A stretch of DNA of 22,783 bases, from positions 1 to 22,783 of the forward strand of contig JBAZVI010000016.1 of NCBI GenBank assembly GCA_041660925.1. Reading direction: 5' to 3'. A program made the position numbers and the translations under genes. This stretch comes from Elusimicrobiota bacterium (GTDB lineage Bacteria > Elusimicrobiota > Elusimicrobia > UBA1565). Position 1 is the first letter of the stretch; each line of letters opens with the position of its first letter. The notes below the pieces were generated by a model, which was given only the letters and a program-made list of their open reading frames with translations, searched no databases and was not told where the DNA came from. Positions 22,268 through 22,783 of the stretch are shown here, piece by piece.

Positions 22268-22474
22268 GATTCGCTCTTTTAAAGAGTCGCCCTCTTATAA
22301 AGTCGCGGCGGCATGGCCCGCCGCACCTTACGAGGGGTAACAGCCGTCCTGGGACGCGCGAGCGTCCCGACGGCGCCATAGGGGGCGCAAGCCCCCTTGG
22401 GGAGGCCCCGAGCGAGCAGACTTCCTCTCTCGCGAGGGCTTCAGCCCCGCGCCGTTGCGCGGGGGCCGACAGGT
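22268..22474 (+). other. Structured spacer between tRNA-Gly and tRNA-Thr
   Basis: No gene is seen. The 207 nt hold at least four stable hairpins in series: GCGGCGG/CCGCCGC (22305-22324); a 13-bp stem GCCGTC+GGGACGC with a 2-nt bulge and GCGA loop (22333-22364); GGGGGC-GCAA-GCCCCC (22381-22396); and CCCCGCGC-CGTT-GCGCGGGG (22445-22464). A short CTCTT/AAGAG pair lies just after the tRNA-Gly CCA. In E. coli the same two tRNAs are only a few bases apart. Confidence 0.7.
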
Positions 22475-22546
22475 GCTGGGGTAGCTCAGTGGTAGAGCAT
22501 CTCCATGGTAAGGAGAAGGTCGAGGGTTCAATCCCCTTCCCCAGCT
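22475..22546 (+). tRNA. tRNA-Thr, anticodon GGT
   Basis: A 72-nt cloverleaf: acceptor GCTGGGG/CCCCAGC, D-stem GCTC/GAGC, anticodon stem TCTCC/GGAGA with loop ATGGTAA, T-arm GAGGG-TTCAATC-CCCTT. CCA is not encoded (GAG follows the discriminator T), unlike the other two tRNAs here. It reads ACC/ACT. Confidence 0.96.
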
Positions 22547-22560
22547 GAGTTTTGACGCGA

Positions 22561-22589
22561 TTGACGGGAAACGCCGTAAATTGTTGAAT
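22561..22589 (+). promoter_or_regulatory. Possible internal promoter for tuf
   Basis: TTGACG (22561-22566) and TTGAAT (22584-22589) are 17 bp apart, between tRNA-Thr and tuf. The -10 box is weak. A CCCC/GGGG hairpin follows at about 22625-22637 in the tuf leader. Confidence 0.4.
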
Positions 22590-22656
22590 CAGGCGCACTC
22601 TCAGAGGAGAGAGCATCGGGAGACCCCTCTAAAGGGGCACCGGACAGGAGAAAGCA

Positions 22657-22783
22657 ATGGCCAAGGCGAAATTCGAGCGCAACAAGCCGCACGTGAACAT
22701 CGGGACGATCGGTCACGTGGACCACGGCAAGACCACTTTGACGGCGGCGATCACGCACGTGCTGTCCCAGAAGGGACTGGCGC
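22657..22783 (+). CDS. tuf: Elongation factor Tu, N-terminal part (cut by window end)
   Basis: EF-Tu delivers aminoacyl-tRNA to the ribosome as a GTP complex. Only the first 42 residues are in the window: MAKAKFERNKPHVNIGTIGH, then the P-loop GHVDHGKT (19-26) that binds GTP phosphates. AGGAG precedes the ATG by 6 nt. The order tRNA-Gly(TCC), tRNA-Thr(GGT), tuf is the same as glyT-thrT-tufB in E. coli, so the gene is likely co-transcribed with the tRNAs from the promoter at 22096, with possible help from 22561. The remaining roughly 350 residues lie beyond the edge. Confidence 0.98.
   Translation, partial: MAKAKFERNKPHVNIGTIGHVDHGKTTLTAAITHVLSQKGLA

Noticed and set aside
22240..22548. A 102-codon ORF across tRNA-Gly, the spacer and tRNA-Thr
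   Set aside because: It overlaps two intact tRNA genes, so it cannot be a normal coding region.

Overview
The window is high-GC bacterial chromosome (roughly two-thirds to 70 % G+C by eye), densely coding, with ordinary housekeeping genes and very few long gaps. Gene content is bacterial without doubt: bacterial-type A RNase P RNA, purE, htpX, nadD, rsfS, pilT, argS, hemB/hemL, mscL and tuf. Two pilT paralogues, single-domain and tandem receiver proteins, an LytR_C protein and strong strand-specific G/C-ending codon use would fit a free-living Elusimicrobiota or a similar deep-branching Gram-negative lineage. That placement is inference; no 16S rRNA or other decisive marker lies in the window.

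Layout. 1-119: truncated copy of a hairpin repeat ending at the stop codon of purE (120-608, minus). 669-2132: a plus-strand promoter, a single-domain response regulator and the membrane protease HtpX, flanked by two copies of one 28-bp palindrome. 2217-9478: a tight plus-strand operon of seven genes: a NadD-YqeK fusion, an LytR_C protein, PilT, a cyclic-nucleotide-binding/GAF-like protein, RsfS, a second PilT and ArgS. It looks like the classical nadD-yqeK-lytR-rsfS cluster opened up by twitching-motility genes. 9479-10125: a hairpin-rich leader and a small secreted protein. This gene converges on, and overlaps by 115 bp, a minus-strand tandem-receiver protein (10011-10895). 10961-13078: a 705-residue secreted helical-repeat protein of no recognised family. 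13241-16229: a SAM methyltransferase and a GT-C-type membrane glycosyltransferase, nearly abutting. 16231-16541: a 311-bp non-coding element with 31-bp terminal inverted repeats. 16540-18800: hemL and hemB, overlapping by 4 bp. 18885-19335: mscL and a bidirectional terminator. 19337-19699: rnpB. 19798-20535: a coiled-coil zinc-ribbon protein, divergent from a [2Fe-2S] thioredoxin-like protein that is coupled to a GIY-YIG domain protein. 21294-22071: an inverted repeat, a terminator, tRNA-Val(CAC) and a small membrane protein. 22096 to the end: a strong promoter, tRNA-Gly(TCC), a structured spacer, tRNA-Thr(GGT) and the start of tuf, the same order as glyT-thrT-tufB in E. coli.

How it works together. 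The 2.2-9.5 kb operon ties NAD synthesis, Ap4A removal, ribosome silencing and arginine charging to pilus retraction, with a cyclic-nucleotide sensor between them. hemB-hemL make and use 5-aminolevulinate for tetrapyrroles. The tRNA/tuf end serves translation elongation. The most unusual material is non-coding. Three copies of a hairpin module whose 7-bp palindromic arms covary sit in elements placed exactly at gene stop codons. There is also a terminator-like hairpin directly in front of tRNA-Gly, and a 207-nt chain of stable hairpins between the two tRNAs.
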